From contig DUPN01000050.1 of assembly GCA_012838305.1 (NCBI GenBank), positions 19,962 to 83,961 on the forward strand: a stretch of 64,000 nt of DNA, given 5' to 3'. Shown one piece after another: positions 41,809 through 52,710 of the stretch (its first letter is position 1; every line of letters starts with the position of its first letter). The translations under genes and the position numbers were made by a program. The notes below the pieces were generated by a model. It did not search any database. It worked only from the letters and a program-made list of their open reading frames with translations, and was not told the DNA's origin. This stretch comes from Bacillota bacterium. GTDB taxonomy: Bacteria; Bacillota; Limnochordia; Darwinibacteriales; Darwinibacteriaceae.

Positions 41809-43071
41809 TTAGGCGCTCTCTTCTTTGCCTTTGCCCTTTGCTTTGCTGCGAACAATCAAGGGCTGTTCTGCTTTCTCCACCGAGGCCAGGGTAATCACGC
41901 ACTTGGACACATGTTCTTCGGTAGGTACATTATACATCACATCGAGCATAATTCCCTCCACAACCGTGCGTAGACCCCGAGCTCCGGTCTTTTGTTCCAA
42001 AGCCTTATCTGCAATCATACGCAACGCTTCGGGTTCAAACTCCAGCGCCACCCCATCCATATGCAAAAGCTTCTGGAATTGCTTGACCAGAGCGTTCTTG
42101 GGTTCGGTCAAAATCCGCACTAAGGCATCGGCATCTAGGGCATCTAGAGTGCACACCACGGGCACACGACCAATGAACTCCGGGATGAGACCGTAGCGCA
42201 GCAGATCTTCCGGCATGGTCTGGCGCAAAATGTCGCCAAGCTTTTTCTCTTCCCGGGTAAGAACTTCGGCACCAAAACCAATGTTCTTGTGCCCAATTCT
42301 TCTCTCAATAATCTTCTCCAACCCGTCAAAGGCACCACCGCAAATGAACAGAATGTTCGTGGTGTCGATCTGGATAAATTCTTGATGGGGGTGCTTGCGT
42401 CCACCCTGAGGGGGAACAGAGGCCACTGTGCCTTCTAGGATTTTTAGCAGCGCCTGCTGCACGCCTTCTCCAGATACGTCCCTGGTGATGGATGGATTTT
42501 CCGATTTGCGGGCGATTTTGTCAATCTCATCGACATAGATGATGCCCCGCTCGGCGCGTTCCACATCATAGTCCGCGGCCTGAATCAGCTTCAGCAAAAT
42601 GTTCTCCACGTCTTCTCCCACATAGCCTGCCTCCGTTAGACTCGTGGCATCGGCGATGGCAAAAGGTACGTTGAGAATGCGAGCCAAGGTCTGCGCCAAG
42701 AAGGTCTTGCCGCTCCCGGTGGGCCCCAGCATGAGGATGTTACTTTTTTGAAGCTCAACATCATCCGCTTTTTCATTGCTGTTGATCCGTTTATAGTGAT
42801 TATAGACGGCCACAGCCAAGGCCTTTTTGGCCTCGTCCTGGCCAATCACGTACTCATCTAAAGCTTCCCGAATTTCCTTGGGCTTGGGAACGCTGTCCAG
42901 TTCAATATCATGTTCTTCGGTGAACTCTTCCTCGATGATTTCGTTGCAGAGCTCTATACATTCATCACAAATGTAGACCCCTGGTCCGGCGATGAGCTTC
43001 TTTACCTGCTCCTGCATTTTCCCGCAAAAGGAACATTTCAACTGTCCTTTTTCATCGCCAAATTTGAACAT
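41809..43071 (-). CDS. clpX: ATP-dependent Clp protease ATP-binding subunit ClpX
   Basis: [16 protein letters not shown] zinc finger; [15 protein letters not shown]. Confidence 0.97.
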   Translation of the reverse strand: MFKFGDEKGQLKCSFCGKMQEQVKKLIAGPGVYICDECIELCNEIIEEEFTEEHDIELDSVPKPKEIREALDEYVIGQDEAKKALAVAVYNHYKRINSNEKADDVELQKSNILMLGPTGSGKTFLAQTLARILNVPFAIADATSLTEAGYVGEDVENILLKLIQAADYDVERAERGIIYVDEIDKIARKSENPSITRDVSGEGVQQALLKILEGTVASVPPQGGRKHPHQEFIQIDTTNILFICGGAFDGLEKIIERRIGHKNIGFGAEVLTREEKKLGDILRQTMPEDLLRYGLIPEFIGRVPVVCTLDALDADALVRILTEPKNALVKQFQKLLHMDGVALEFEPEALRMIADKALEQKTGARGLRTVVEGIMLDVMYNVPTEEHVSKCVITLASVEKAEQPLIVRSKAKGKGKEESA

Positions 43072-43091
43072 CCAATCACCTCACTCGTCGC

Positions 43092-43679
43092 TTACGACTG
43101 TTCGTCTTTGCTCCCGCTCTTCGTGAGCACGCCATCGATCAACCCGTACTCCCTGGCGCTCTGCGCTGACATATAATAATCTCGATCTGTGTCCTGTTCG
43201 ATCCTCTCTAGAGGTTGGCCTGTATGGTGTTGCAGGATCTTGTTGGCCTTGTTTTTCAAGAGCAGGATCTCTTTCGCCTGAATTTCGATTTGGCTGGCCT
43301 GCCCCTGTGCACCACCTAAGGGCTGGTGAATCATGATGCGCGAATTGGGCAACGCAAAGCGTTTGCCCTCAGCCCCGGCGGCCAGGAGTAAGGCGGCCAT
43401 ACTAGCGGCCATACCAACACAAATTGTGGAGACATCCGCCTTGATGTACTGCATCGTGTCGTAAATCGCCAATCCCGAATAGATTACCCCTCCAGGGCTG
43501 TTGATATACAGGTTAATGTCTTTGTCAGGATCCTCTGACTCTAAGAACAGAAGTTGGGCAATGATCAGATTGGCCACATGATCGTCAATGGGACCGCCAA
43601 TGAAAATAATGCGATCCTTAAGGAGCCGGGAGTAAATGTCAAAAGCCCGTTCTCCTCTATTTGTCTGCTCTACAACCAT
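43092..43679 (-). CDS. clpP: ATP-dependent Clp protease proteolytic subunit ClpP (start could be a few codons upstream)
   Basis: [56 protein letters not shown]. Confidence 0.95.
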   Translation of the reverse strand: MVVEQTNRGERAFDIYSRLLKDRIIFIGGPIDDHVANLIIAQLLFLESEDPDKDINLYINSPGGVIYSGLAIYDTMQYIKADVSTICVGMAASMAALLLAAGAEGKRFALPNSRIMIHQPLGGAQGQASQIEIQAKEILLLKNKANKILQHHTGQPLERIEQDTDRDYYMSAQSAREYGLIDGVLTKSGSKDEQS

Positions 43680-43725
43680 TGGGATTAAAACACTCAATCC
43701 TCTCCCGCCTTTCCGTATCCAAGTT

Positions 43726-45057
43726 TTATTCTTGCTCTGCCGCCTCCGAAGGAGCGTCCACTTCGGTAATCTCGGCGTGATCAACGATAAGCTGGATCGT
43801 CTTTGTTCTGCCGATGGTATGCTCAATAGCTTCCCGTTGGCTTTCCCAGTATTCACGCATTCTTCCCTCTACTTCAGGGGTGAGCTCACCGCCGTGACTC
43901 AGATATTCCTGAATCTTCTCATTCACTTCTTCACCACTGACAGTAATACCTTCTTGTTCCCGGATGGCCTCGAGGATTAGGTCATGCATGATCCAGGTCT
44001 TGGCCACGGGCTCAAAGGACGCCCTGATTTCCTCCCGGCTCTGACCGGTCATTTCCAGATACATCTCTTCACTAACCCCGCGCCTGGCCATGCTGGCAAG
44101 GTAATCCTCCATGATGTGCTCTGCTTGATGATCAATCATGGATTGGGGAATCTCACAAGGACTATCCTCAGCAATAAGCTCTAATAGTCTATTCTCCACT
44201 TTGGCAGTGGTTCTGCGGGTAGCCTCGTCCTCTAAGTTTTTCCGAATGACCGCCTTCAATTCATCCAGCGTTTCATATTCGCTAATGTCCTTGACAAATT
44301 CGTCATCAATCTCCGGAAGGGACTTCTCCTTCAACTCTTTGACCGTGACGGTAAAGGTGGCCTCTTGGCCCGCCAATTGCTCCGCATGATATTCCTCGGG
44401 AAACGTGACCTGGATATCTCCGGTCACACCCACTTCAAAACCCACTAACTGCTCTTCAAATCCAGGAATGAAGGTTCCGGCGCCAACTTCCAAGGTGTGA
44501 TTCTCCCCAGCGCCACCGCTAAAGGGCTTTCCGTCCACATAACCGACAAAATCAATTACAGCAAAATCGCCTTCCTGCACGGTGGTGCGATCCGCCACGA
44601 CAAGTTGAGAGTTGCGATCCTGTTCCTGCCTAAGAACGTCGTCAACACTTTCATCGGTAATCTTGACGATCTCTCGCTCCACCTGGAGACCCTTGTATTG
44701 ACCCAGCTCAAGCTGTGGATAAACATCAACGGTATAGGTAAAGGTGGCGCCCTCTGCAGGGTCGATTTGCTCAACATCCACATCCGGCTGCGCCACTGGC
44801 TGGATCTCGGTTTCTGCCAGAGCATCCTGGTATAGCCGGAGCAGCAAAATGTCCACCGCATCTTCCAGGAAGACATTGGGACCGTAATTCAGCTCGATGA
44901 TCTTGCGAGGCGCTTTGCCTTTGCGGAAGCCTGGAATGTTGATCTTTTTCACGTTCTTCCGATACGCTTCCTCCATAGCTTTTTCCAAAACATCCGCCTC
45001 TATGTCCACGGTCAGCTTGGCCCTGCTCTTCTCCAATTTCTCTACTTTAACCTGCAT
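43726..45057 (-). CDS. tig: trigger factor
   Basis: [16 protein letters not shown] ribosome-binding signature; FKBP-like domain. Confidence 0.96.
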   Translation of the reverse strand: MQVKVEKLEKSRAKLTVDIEADVLEKAMEEAYRKNVKKINIPGFRKGKAPRKIIELNYGPNVFLEDAVDILLLRLYQDALAETEIQPVAQPDVDVEQIDPAEGATFTYTVDVYPQLELGQYKGLQVEREIVKITDESVDDVLRQEQDRNSQLVVADRTTVQEGDFAVIDFVGYVDGKPFSGGAGENHTLEVGAGTFIPGFEEQLVGFEVGVTGDIQVTFPEEYHAEQLAGQEATFTVTVKELKEKSLPEIDDEFVKDISEYETLDELKAVIRKNLEDEATRRTTAKVENRLLELIAEDSPCEIPQSMIDHQAEHIMEDYLASMARRGVSEEMYLEMTGQSREEIRASFEPVAKTWIMHDLILEAIREQEGITVSGEEVNEKIQEYLSHGGELTPEVEGRMREYWESQREAIEHTIGRTKTIQLIVDHAEITEVDAPSEAAEQE

Positions 45058-45137
45058 ATGATAGAATCTCCTTTCTTTCCCTTAACGCAAAAAAAGTACA
45101 CTTGAGAGTGTAACTAGACTATGTACATGAAAATGAA

Positions 45138-45223
45138 TGGTGCAGGCGGAGAGAGTCGAACTCTCACGGGGGTTGCCCACTAGATCCTAAGTCTAGCGCG
45201 TCTGCCAATTCCGCCACGCCTGC
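45138..45223 (-). tRNA. tRNA-Leu (anticodon TAG)
   Basis: cloverleaf with long variable arm; anticodon loop CTTAGGA; encoded CCA. Confidence 0.95.
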
Positions 45224-45236
45224 ACATCATGGTAGA

Positions 45237-45312
45237 TGGTGAGCCATCCGCGACTCGAACGCGGGACACCCGGATTAAAAGTCCGGTGCTCTACCGACTG
45301 AGCTAATGGCTC
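45237..45312 (-). tRNA. tRNA-Lys (anticodon TTT)
   Basis: anticodon loop CTTTTAA; GTTCGAGTC T-loop; encoded CCA. Confidence 0.96.
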
Positions 45313-45457
45313 ATCATAATCACGCTACTTGATTATAACAGAGAGGAAAATGAGGGTCAACTCCTTTTGGACTAGTTTAGACTAGTTCGTGGGGGAAAAA
45401 ACCTGTATAATAGGAACGGAAGAGCCCAACAGTCTTCAAGGTGCAAGGAGAACAACC

Positions 45458-46594
45458 ATGAGAATTCCTCGACGTTATTGGCGTAATTTGGATTGGCCTC
45501 TCATTCTTTCCGTCTTGGCCCTAACCGTGATCGGTCTAGTGGTCATCTATTCCGCGTCCTACACCCAGCTCGTTACGGCGGGCATGAGCCCCTTGCACTA
45601 TGTTCGCAGCCAAGTTGTGGCCTTCAGCATTGGACTGGCCATTGCCATTATCATTGTATCCATCGATTATAGAGCCTGGAAACGCTGGACTCGATTGATC
45701 TATCTGGGCACGATGGCCTTGTTGACTGCTGTACTTGTCCTGGGTCAAACCGTCTTCGGCTCCCAGCGCTGGGTTCGCCTGGGACCCATGAACCTTCAAC
45801 CATCCGAGTTGGCCAAAGTCGCCCTGGTTCTTGCACTCGCCCAGGTATTTGAGGACGAGCACAATGCGCAGAATCCCAAGAGTTTCATGGGAGCCCTGGT
45901 ACTGGTCCTGCTCCCCGTGGTTCTCATCCTCCAACAGCCCGATCTGGGCACCGCGGCCATTTATGTAGGACTCTTCTTCACCATGTGGTACGTGGGAAAT
46001 GCCAAGACCAAACACATTATCATCGCTGGTGGAGTTCTAGTTGCGGGAACCCTTGGGGCTATCACTGTTTCTCTGCGGGGATGGCTAAGCATCATCAAGC
46101 CCTATCAGCTCACCCGGATTTTGGTCTTCCTCGATCCCTATTCCGACCGCAATGGAGCAGGCTGGAACATCATTCAGTCCATGATTGCCATTGGATCAGG
46201 CGGATTCTTAGGGAAGGGCGTTCTCAACGGCACCCAAAGCTCTCTCCACTTTTTGCCCGCCAATCACACGGACTTCGTTTTTTCCGTGATCGCCGAAGAA
46301 TTCGGTTTTTTGGGATCTGTGATCGTCCTAACTCTGTTTGTGATCGTAATTTGGCGCGGTCTGCGCATCGCCGCCATTGCCAAGGACACCTACGGCACAC
46401 TCTTAGCCACTGGAGCAACCAGTGTTTTCTTCTTCCACCTGGTCATCAATGTTGGCATGACCCTTGGGTTTATGCCCATCACAGGACTTCCCCTACCCTT
46501 CATCACCGCCGGGGGAAGCATTATGCTCACAAGTATGATCGCGGTGGCCATCATCCTCAATGTGGGCCTACGCAGGAGCAAAATAATGTTTTAG
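45458..46594 (+). CDS. RodA/FtsW/SpoVE family (SEDS) protein
   Basis: multi-TM; GSQRWVRLGPMNLQPSELAKVALVLALA; GFMPITGLPLPFITAGGSIML; start set at MRIPRRYWRN. Confidence 0.93.
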   Translation: MRIPRRYWRNLDWPLILSVLALTVIGLVVIYSASYTQLVTAGMSPLHYVRSQVVAFSIGLAIAIIIVSIDYRAWKRWTRLIYLGTMALLTAVLVLGQTVFGSQRWVRLGPMNLQPSELAKVALVLALAQVFEDEHNAQNPKSFMGALVLVLLPVVLILQQPDLGTAAIYVGLFFTMWYVGNAKTKHIIIAGGVLVAGTLGAITVSLRGWLSIIKPYQLTRILVFLDPYSDRNGAGWNIIQSMIAIGSGGFLGKGVLNGTQSSLHFLPANHTDFVFSVIAEEFGFLGSVIVLTLFVIVIWRGLRIAAIAKDTYGTLLATGATSVFFFHLVINVGMTLGFMPITGLPLPFITAGGSIMLTSMIAVAIILNVGLRRSKIMF

Positions 46595-48688
46595 CTCCAA
46601 TGCCAAAAGGAGCATAGTAGACGATCCGAAACTCAAGCATGTGGCTGCGGCCACGACCCCAGAGTCGTTAAAGAAAAAGGCGGCCGTGGATCCGATAACC
46701 ACCCCCACAATGGCTTTCGCAGTGAGGGGGTGATTTTCTTTTAGCCAAAAAATGAACCGGGAGGGCCAAATAAAGCTCGCTCCTACTCCTACCAAAGCCA
46801 CAATGAGGGCATTGCTCCACTGGCTGTAACGGAGCAGCTTGATGTTCATGGCCACTTTGCGTGTGATAATCATCCACAGCGCGGCGGCGCCGTCACGCCG
46901 TACAAGCTCGACCGTCTGCCCGATGTGGGACTGCGTGCCTTGTGCATTGGAGCCGTCCACCACCATCAAGAGGCTCAAGACCGCTGCCATTGCCAGTACC
47001 AAGCATAAAATGGTACCTAGCCCCACCCTTCGCTCGGTCAAAGCCGTCCAGGTAGCTCCGAAACCAAAGACTGCACTGATTGCACCGCCCACATTTGTCC
47101 CCAGGGAAGGGACGGCAATTGTAAACAGCAAAGTCCCGAAGTAGAAAAGGCCCAGGACATTCCGCCAATGCCTTGGCCATGCGACCTTTTCCGCCAAAGT
47201 CGCCCAACCCATAATGGCCGAACCAACCAGAATCCCCATAAACTCGTTCCCTAGACCATAAAAGCGAGCACCGCCCAGGGGGTCGTACCCCAGAAAGGAG
47301 TAACGCATCAGCCAGCTGTCAAAGACTACATCAAAGCTGATCGTGACCGTGACAGCTAAAGATAGAAATCCAACTAAGACCAGTGACTGTACTCTGCGAA
47401 CGGACAAGATCACTACCCCAACAATCACGGCCAGGGCAGCCCAAGGATGACTGTTCCACAAAAGGAGGAACAAGGGTGCAGCCAGTAGGAGCAGCAGGCC
47501 AAGCTGCAGGAAGCGGACCGCCTTCGCTGGTAAGGAGGAAGCTACCACCAAAGATAACAACACTGCGGTGTAGATCAGAATCTGGGCAATCACCATCATC
47601 CGCAGAACCAAACCGCGGTACTGGGCCAGAAACCCTATTTTCTCCGCCATCTCACTGAGCCAGAGCTGCGCTTCCTTGTGCCCAAGAGGCTCTACAGAGG
47701 CCGGCCGCCCTATAAAGGACTGGTCATGGTCCACCCCCAGAAGCTCCAAAATGGTTGGGGCCAGATCCATATTGCAGATCAGGCCCGGCCAGCGTGTGGT
47801 GGCAGAGGTCAAGAGGCCCTCCTCTAATCCCCAGCACAGCACAGGAGTCAACGAATATCCCCGGTTCAACAAAGCCTGTGAGGGATAGGCACTTACCACC
47901 ATGACCGCTGTCCCTGGCCTGCGCCCTGCCAAGAGCCCCTGTACTAAGCCATAGGCCTCTCGAACCATGCGCTCTCGCAGCCTAGTTCTTTGTTCGGGAA
48001 GCAATTGGTCCTGGTACTGCTCGAAGCGGAAAGGATCCCCTAGGTCAACCACGACAAAAGGTTCCTCAGCCTGCTGTACTTCTCGGCCAAGTCGAGCATA
48101 GTCGGTACGGATACCATAGGGGTAAGCAGAATCGGCGAGGGTGAACTCCGACCCCACACTACCATGCCAGACCCTGCCCCAGGTATCCATGGCCACTAAG
48201 GCAGCCCAGCCGTGGGGGTCCAGTCCATCGCTGTTGCCCATTACCCTTACAGCCATGCCCGCCTCGCTCAAGGCCGATCCCAGAGCACCAGGCTCCACAA
48301 CATAGTTAGCAGGTTGCACAGCACGGATTTCAGCAATCCTAGGTTGAACTATGGAACTAGGCTCCAGACCGGTATGGCGGCTAAATAGCTGGTATCCCGG
48401 CTCCCCTTGGTAGAAGGCGGCAGCACCGGCTAGACCATTTGCTCTGGCACCAGCTCCTATGCTCAGATAGGCAGCGGTTAGGGCCTCCCCGCCAGCGGAG
48501 CGAGTATTGAGCCATGCCCACGCCGCAGGGCCATCTAACTGCATGCCTTGGATGTCCTCCCACGAGAGACCATGCCACAAGAGCAAAATGACTTGGTCCA
48601 CGCCTTCAGCACCAAAGACCGGTACCGCTTGGTTAAGGCAGGCGGCAAGTGTCAGACAAAGAAGCGCAACAAGAGGCCGCGACTTCAT
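46568..48688 (-). CDS. membrane protein with alkaline-phosphatase-superfamily-like N-terminal domain and about 10 C-terminal TM helices
   Basis: signal peptide/lipobox-like N-terminus; VILLLWHGLSWEDI, NMDLAPTILELLGV; TM half with FYGLGNEFMGILVGSAIMG and FFNDSGVVAAA. Confidence 0.75.
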   Translation of the reverse strand: MKSRPLVALLCLTLAACLNQAVPVFGAEGVDQVILLLWHGLSWEDIQGMQLDGPAAWAWLNTRSAGGEALTAAYLSIGAGARANGLAGAAAFYQGEPGYQLFSRHTGLEPSSIVQPRIAEIRAVQPANYVVEPGALGSALSEAGMAVRVMGNSDGLDPHGWAALVAMDTWGRVWHGSVGSEFTLADSAYPYGIRTDYARLGREVQQAEEPFVVVDLGDPFRFEQYQDQLLPEQRTRLRERMVREAYGLVQGLLAGRRPGTAVMVVSAYPSQALLNRGYSLTPVLCWGLEEGLLTSATTRWPGLICNMDLAPTILELLGVDHDQSFIGRPASVEPLGHKEAQLWLSEMAEKIGFLAQYRGLVLRMMVIAQILIYTAVLLSLVVASSLPAKAVRFLQLGLLLLLAAPLFLLLWNSHPWAALAVIVGVVILSVRRVQSLVLVGFLSLAVTVTISFDVVFDSWLMRYSFLGYDPLGGARFYGLGNEFMGILVGSAIMGWATLAEKVAWPRHWRNVLGLFYFGTLLFTIAVPSLGTNVGGAISAVFGFGATWTALTERRVGLGTILCLVLAMAAVLSLLMVVDGSNAQGTQSHIGQTVELVRRDGAAALWMIITRKVAMNIKLLRYSQWSNALIVALVGVGASFIWPSRFIFWLKENHPLTAKAIVGVVIGSTAAFFFNDSGVVAAATCLSFGSSTMLLLALELKHYFAPA

Positions 48689-49779
48689 GTCATCATTCCT
48701 TCATAGAGAGCCCTTGTGCAGCGAACCATACGGTCCTCGCCAAAAAAAGCGTCGACGCGCTCCCGGTTGTATTTGCCCATAGCCCTGGCCTTTTCTGGTT
48801 CTTTGAGTACATGGAGCAATGCCGCGGCCAATTCCGGGGCGCTTCCTGGCAACACCATGATGCCGCCACGACCAGGCACCACCGCCTCCCGCAGGGCGGG
48901 TAAGTCCGAGGCCACCACGGGCAGACGGCTGGCCATGGCTTCCAGCACACTGACATTAAACCCCTCGCTCAAACTCGGTAGAGCATAACAGTCCCAACCG
49001 GCCATTAAACTTGGCACATCATCGCGCCACCCCAAAAACAGGGCCCTGCCTTGCAGCCCCAGTCTTTGAGCATACTGCTCCAGTCTAGGGCGCTCGGGAC
49101 CATCTCCGACCACGACTAGGTGCAGTTTGGGCACGATTTTGGCAATCAACGAGACCGCTTCAAGGAGGGTGGCTATGCCCTTTCCCGGAATGAGACGGGC
49201 TACCGTTCCAACCACCTGATCATCGGGCTCGAGCCCTAACGGCAAACGTGATGCATCCATAGAAACGTTGCCGAACTCCTTGGAAGAGATTCCGTTATGA
49301 ATCGTGAGAACTTTATTTTCCGGCACAAAGGGAGTGATCTGCGAACGAACCGAATCGGAAACACTAATGATGGTGTTCATACCCCTAAACATCCAGCGTT
49401 GGACAAGGTTGGTTCCCCATTGGGCAAGGCGCGATGAACTTTGGGGTAAGGAATTATGAGCGGTGAACAAAAAGCAGGGATGCCGCATGGGCGCTAAGGC
49501 TGCGGCGGTAACCAAGGCCGCTTTGAGACCATGGGCATGCACAATATTGGCCTGCTCCTGTCTTAAGAGTCGTCTGAGGATCCTGCTGGCCGCGATGTCC
49601 CGCCGAAGGTGCAAACCATCTGCCAAATCCAGGGAGATAAACCGCCGGTCGCCAGCCCATTCCCGTAATGCGGCCGGCGCCACCACCACGATCTCCAGGT
49701 CGGGAATTCCGTTGAGCAGCTGCTTCAGATGATGCAGAATTCCCCCCTCCGCAGGACGAACCACCCAGATTATCTTCAT
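48685..49779 (-). CDS. glycosyltransferase family 4 (GT-B)
   Basis: AEGGILHHLKQLLNGI; VGTVARLIPGKGIATLLEA; PSLSEGFNVSVLEAMASRLPVVASDLPALREAV. Confidence 0.92.
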   Translation of the reverse strand: MKIIWVVRPAEGGILHHLKQLLNGIPDLEIVVVAPAALREWAGDRRFISLDLADGLHLRRDIAASRILRRLLRQEQANIVHAHGLKAALVTAAALAPMRHPCFLFTAHNSLPQSSSRLAQWGTNLVQRWMFRGMNTIISVSDSVRSQITPFVPENKVLTIHNGISSKEFGNVSMDASRLPLGLEPDDQVVGTVARLIPGKGIATLLEAVSLIAKIVPKLHLVVVGDGPERPRLEQYAQRLGLQGRALFLGWRDDVPSLMAGWDCYALPSLSEGFNVSVLEAMASRLPVVASDLPALREAVVPGRGGIMVLPGSAPELAAALLHVLKEPEKARAMGKYNRERVDAFFGEDRMVRCTRALYEGMMT

Positions 49780-49864
49780 CAACTCGGCCCCCTTTGTCTC
49801 ATTTATTTTGGGCAAAATTTATGAATCAATACGGGGCATGCTACAGATAGAAGGGAGGGATCGG

Positions 49865-50287
49865 ATGCGCCGAGCAACGTTTATCACCCTTGTTGCAGTG
49901 GGTATCTTGGTGCTAGGTGCGAGGCTTTTGGTCAGCGACAGACTCCCCAGTGAGAATCCTCCAGGGACGGAGATACAGTTTGTGGAATACGGTCCATTCC
50001 ATAGGTTAAGTACGTCCAACTCACCCTTGTCTCCCATGCAAAGCGCTATTGACCGTGTTTCGGAAGCGGCTGTGCAAGGGCAATGGACAGAAGCGGCTCG
50101 AGCCGCAAGGGAGCTGGAGCAAGACTGGCGGGGACTGATTGTGCGGGGTGCGGCGAATCTCCAAACGGAGCAGGACATGGAGGCAGCCATGGAAAACCTC
50201 TACCTGAATGTGTGGAGCCAAGATGAGCAGGGCGTTCTGGCGGCGGCCCAGAAACTCACAGCCCTCCTGGGCCAGCTGGCGGAGTAA
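49865..50287 (+). CDS. DUF4363-like small exported/membrane protein
   Basis: N-terminal TM; WTEAARAARELEQDWRGL pattern; intergenic position with RBS. Confidence 0.55.
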   Translation: MRRATFITLVAVGILVLGARLLVSDRLPSENPPGTEIQFVEYGPFHRLSTSNSPLSPMQSAIDRVSEAAVQGQWTEAARAARELEQDWRGLIVRGAANLQTEQDMEAAMENLYLNVWSQDEQGVLAAAQKLTALLGQLAE

Positions 50288-50313
50288 GAAAAGGGAGCAG
50301 CGGCTCCCTTTTA
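50288..50313. terminator. bidirectional terminator between convergent small genes
   Basis: aaaagggagcagcggctccctttt. Confidence 0.65.
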
Positions 50314-50318
50314 ATCTA

Positions 50319-50549
50319 TCAGTTCTGTTCTGGGTTCTCTGGATTCTGTTTGCTTTGACGTTTCTCCCGCTCACTCTGCTGCTGAGCCTGCTGCTGCTGT
50401 CTTTTGTGCACCTCTAGATGGCGATTCGCCAGCTCTTCGGCAGTCTCATAAAAATGGTTAGCGTTGACTAAGCCAGCCGCCTTTTGATTGTGGGGTCGAT
50501 TCTGTGGATTTTTCTTCTTCTTTTTGTCTGGCGACACTTCTTCGAGCAC
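50319..50549 (-). CDS. small, charged Q/K-rich hypothetical protein (possibly starting at the second GTG)
   Basis: RBS AAGGAGG; KKKKKNPQNRPHNQKAAGLVNANHFYETAEELANRHLEVHKRQQQQ; own bidirectional terminator. Confidence 0.5.
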   Translation of the reverse strand: MLEEVSPDKKKKKNPQNRPHNQKAAGLVNANHFYETAEELANRHLEVHKRQQQQAQQQSEREKRQSKQNPENPEQN

Positions 50550-50633
50550 CTCCTTCTTCCCTAGTATGGACGAAGGAGTTTTGATTTATGATGCCGAATT
50601 TCAGGTGTAGACCATCATGGAGGAGGCACGGAA

Positions 50634-51521
50634 ATGAGCGTAGCCATCGTCGCTAATCCCCTAGCGGGCAGAGGTCGGGGCGCAAAAATTGCACAGGCAA
50701 CCAAAGAGCTCCTGACCGCTCAAAAGGTGGATTTTCAGCTACTCTTCACAGAACACCCCGGACATGCCATCGAGTTGGCACACGAGGCCAGCAAGAACCA
50801 CGAACTGGTTGCCGCTTTGGGAGGAGACGGAACTTGCAGAGAAGTTCTGGAGGGAATCTGGACCAGTTCCGCTACATTAGGCATTATCCCGGGAGGCACA
50901 GGCAATGACTACGCCAGAGGCTTGGGCGTGCCCAGACAGATTGAACCTGCCCTTGAGGCCTTGCTGCAGGGCCAAGAGGTCGCACTTGACGTAGGACTAG
51001 AAAATGAAACCGTCTTTGGACAAATGGCCTCCATCGGATTTTCCGCCGACGTCTTGGAACATGTGAACAACAACCGCGATGGGTTCTGGAAAGGATCCGC
51101 CGCATTCTTGGCGGGGGTTGTGGCCACCCTGCGAAATTTGCGCACATATGCTGTGAAAATTAACTTGGACGGGACTGTTCTGGAAAAAGAAGTGATCGCC
51201 CTCTTTGCGTTGAACATGCCCTATGGAGGAGGGGGCATGAACTTCGCCCCGGAAGCCCGCTATGACAGCGGCCATTTCCACCTGCTGTTCATCGAAAAGA
51301 TTTCCAAAATGGAGTTCGCCGTCACGCTGCCGAAGATCTATCCAGGGAAGCACATTACACACCCTGCTGTTACCATCTTAACAGGAAAGGAGATCACCAT
51401 TGAAGGCGATCCCCTGCCCATCATGATTGATGGAGACATTTTTCCAGCCAGGCCCTTTCATGCCAAGATCGTACCTCAGGCGGTAAGGGTGCGAATCCCA
51501 ATAGCAACCCCAGCTCTTTAG
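50634..51521 (+). CDS. diacylglycerol kinase / lipid kinase (YegS/DgkB-like)
   Basis: ANPLAGRGRGAKIAQ; GGDGTCREVLEGI; GIIPGGTGNDYARGL. Confidence 0.92.
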   Translation: MSVAIVANPLAGRGRGAKIAQATKELLTAQKVDFQLLFTEHPGHAIELAHEASKNHELVAALGGDGTCREVLEGIWTSSATLGIIPGGTGNDYARGLGVPRQIEPALEALLQGQEVALDVGLENETVFGQMASIGFSADVLEHVNNNRDGFWKGSAAFLAGVVATLRNLRTYAVKINLDGTVLEKEVIALFALNMPYGGGGMNFAPEARYDSGHFHLLFIEKISKMEFAVTLPKIYPGKHITHPAVTILTGKEITIEGDPLPIMIDGDIFPARPFHAKIVPQAVRVRIPIATPAL

Positions 51522-51537
51522 GCTGGGGTTTTTTATA
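51507..51537 (+). terminator. intrinsic terminator after lipid kinase gene
   Basis: aaccccagctctttaggctggggttttttat. Confidence 0.88.
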
Positions 51538-52710
51538 CTAGATGATTCCCAACTTCCTTCCCACCTTGGCAAAGGTATCCAGTGCGAACTGCAGGTCATC
51601 TTTGTTGTGCGCTGCGGTCACTATGGTACGTACCCGCGCCTTGCCTCTGGGTACTGTGGGGAAGGCCAATCCCTGAGCAAACACTCCGCCCTCAAAGAGG
51701 TCATCGGCCAACTGCATCGCCTTACGCTCGTCGCCTACGATCACTGGGATAATCGGCGTTGCACTCACTCCGGTATCGAATCCAAGGGCACTTAGCCCCT
51801 CACGGAAAAACTCGGCATTATTCCAGAGCGCCTCAATAAGCTCTGGTTTTTCGATCAGGAGATCAACGGCGGCCATTCCTGCGGCAGTCACTGCAGGTGT
51901 AAGGGAGGTGCTGAAAAGCACGGGTCTTGCCCTTTGAACCAGATAGTCGATGAGCTTCTGGGGCCCGGCCACATAGCCGCCTAACACTCCAATGGCTTTG
52001 GACAAAGTACCCACTTGAATGTCCACCTGACCGTGGAGATCATAGTGATCGACTGTGCCTCTTCCGTTCCGGCCTAAAACCCCACTGGCATGCGCATCAT
52101 CCACCATGACAATGGCGCCGAACTCCTTGGCCAACTTGACCAGTTCATCCAGTGGTGCGATATCGCCATCCATGGAAAACACACCGTCTGTCACTACGAT
52201 GGTGCGACGTCCTTCCGCTTCTTGGAGAACAGCTCGCAGTCCATCCATGTCAGCATGGGGAAAAACCTTAATCTGGGCGCGGCTGAGGCGAGAACCATCG
52301 ATAATGCTGGCATGGTTGAGCTCGTCGCTAACGATGACATCCTCACGACCCATAATACAACTGACCGTACCTGAGTTTGCAGTAAATCCCGATTGGAAGA
52401 TCAAGCATGCCTCCACGTTCTTGAACTTGGCCAGTTTATGTTCAAATTCTTTGTGTAGATCCATTTGCCCAGCAATGGTACGAACTGCACCTGACCCTAC
52501 CCCTAGTTTCTCCGTCGCTTTAATCGCTGCTTCGATTAAGCGGGGATGATTTGCCAGCCCAAGGTAGTTATTGGAGGACAGGTTGACCACGGATTTTCCA
52601 TCATAGACACAGCGGGGCTTCTGCTCACCGGTGAGGGTGCGCGGTTGGCGATACAAACCTTGATCCTTCAGATTTTGAAGCTCTTCTTCCAAGAAACGCA
52701 GTGCATCCAC
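51538..52710 (-). CDS. kbl: glycine C-acetyltransferase (2-amino-3-ketobutyrate CoA ligase)
   Basis: SSNNYLGLANHPRL; VDDAHASGVLGRNGRGT; TLSKAIGVLGGYVAG; coupled to tdh. Confidence 0.93.
   Translation of the reverse strand: MDALRFLEEELQNLKDQGLYRQPRTLTGEQKPRCVYDGKSVVNLSSNNYLGLANHPRLIEAAIKATEKLGVGSGAVRTIAGQMDLHKEFEHKLAKFKNVEACLIFQSGFTANSGTVSCIMGREDVIVSDELNHASIIDGSRLSRAQIKVFPHADMDGLRAVLQEAEGRRTIVVTDGVFSMDGDIAPLDELVKLAKEFGAIVMVDDAHASGVLGRNGRGTVDHYDLHGQVDIQVGTLSKAIGVLGGYVAGPQKLIDYLVQRARPVLFSTSLTPAVTAAGMAAVDLLIEKPELIEALWNNAEFFREGLSALGFDTGVSATPIIPVIVGDERKAMQLADDLFEGGVFAQGLAFPTVPRGKARVRTIVTAAHNKDDLQFALDTFAKVGRKLGII

Noticed and set aside
47270-47295. ggggtcgtacccc in the phosphatase-like gene as a second REP element
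   Set aside because: Lies inside conserved coding sequence (GYDPLGG) with no second arm; probably coincidence, though worth a genome-wide count.
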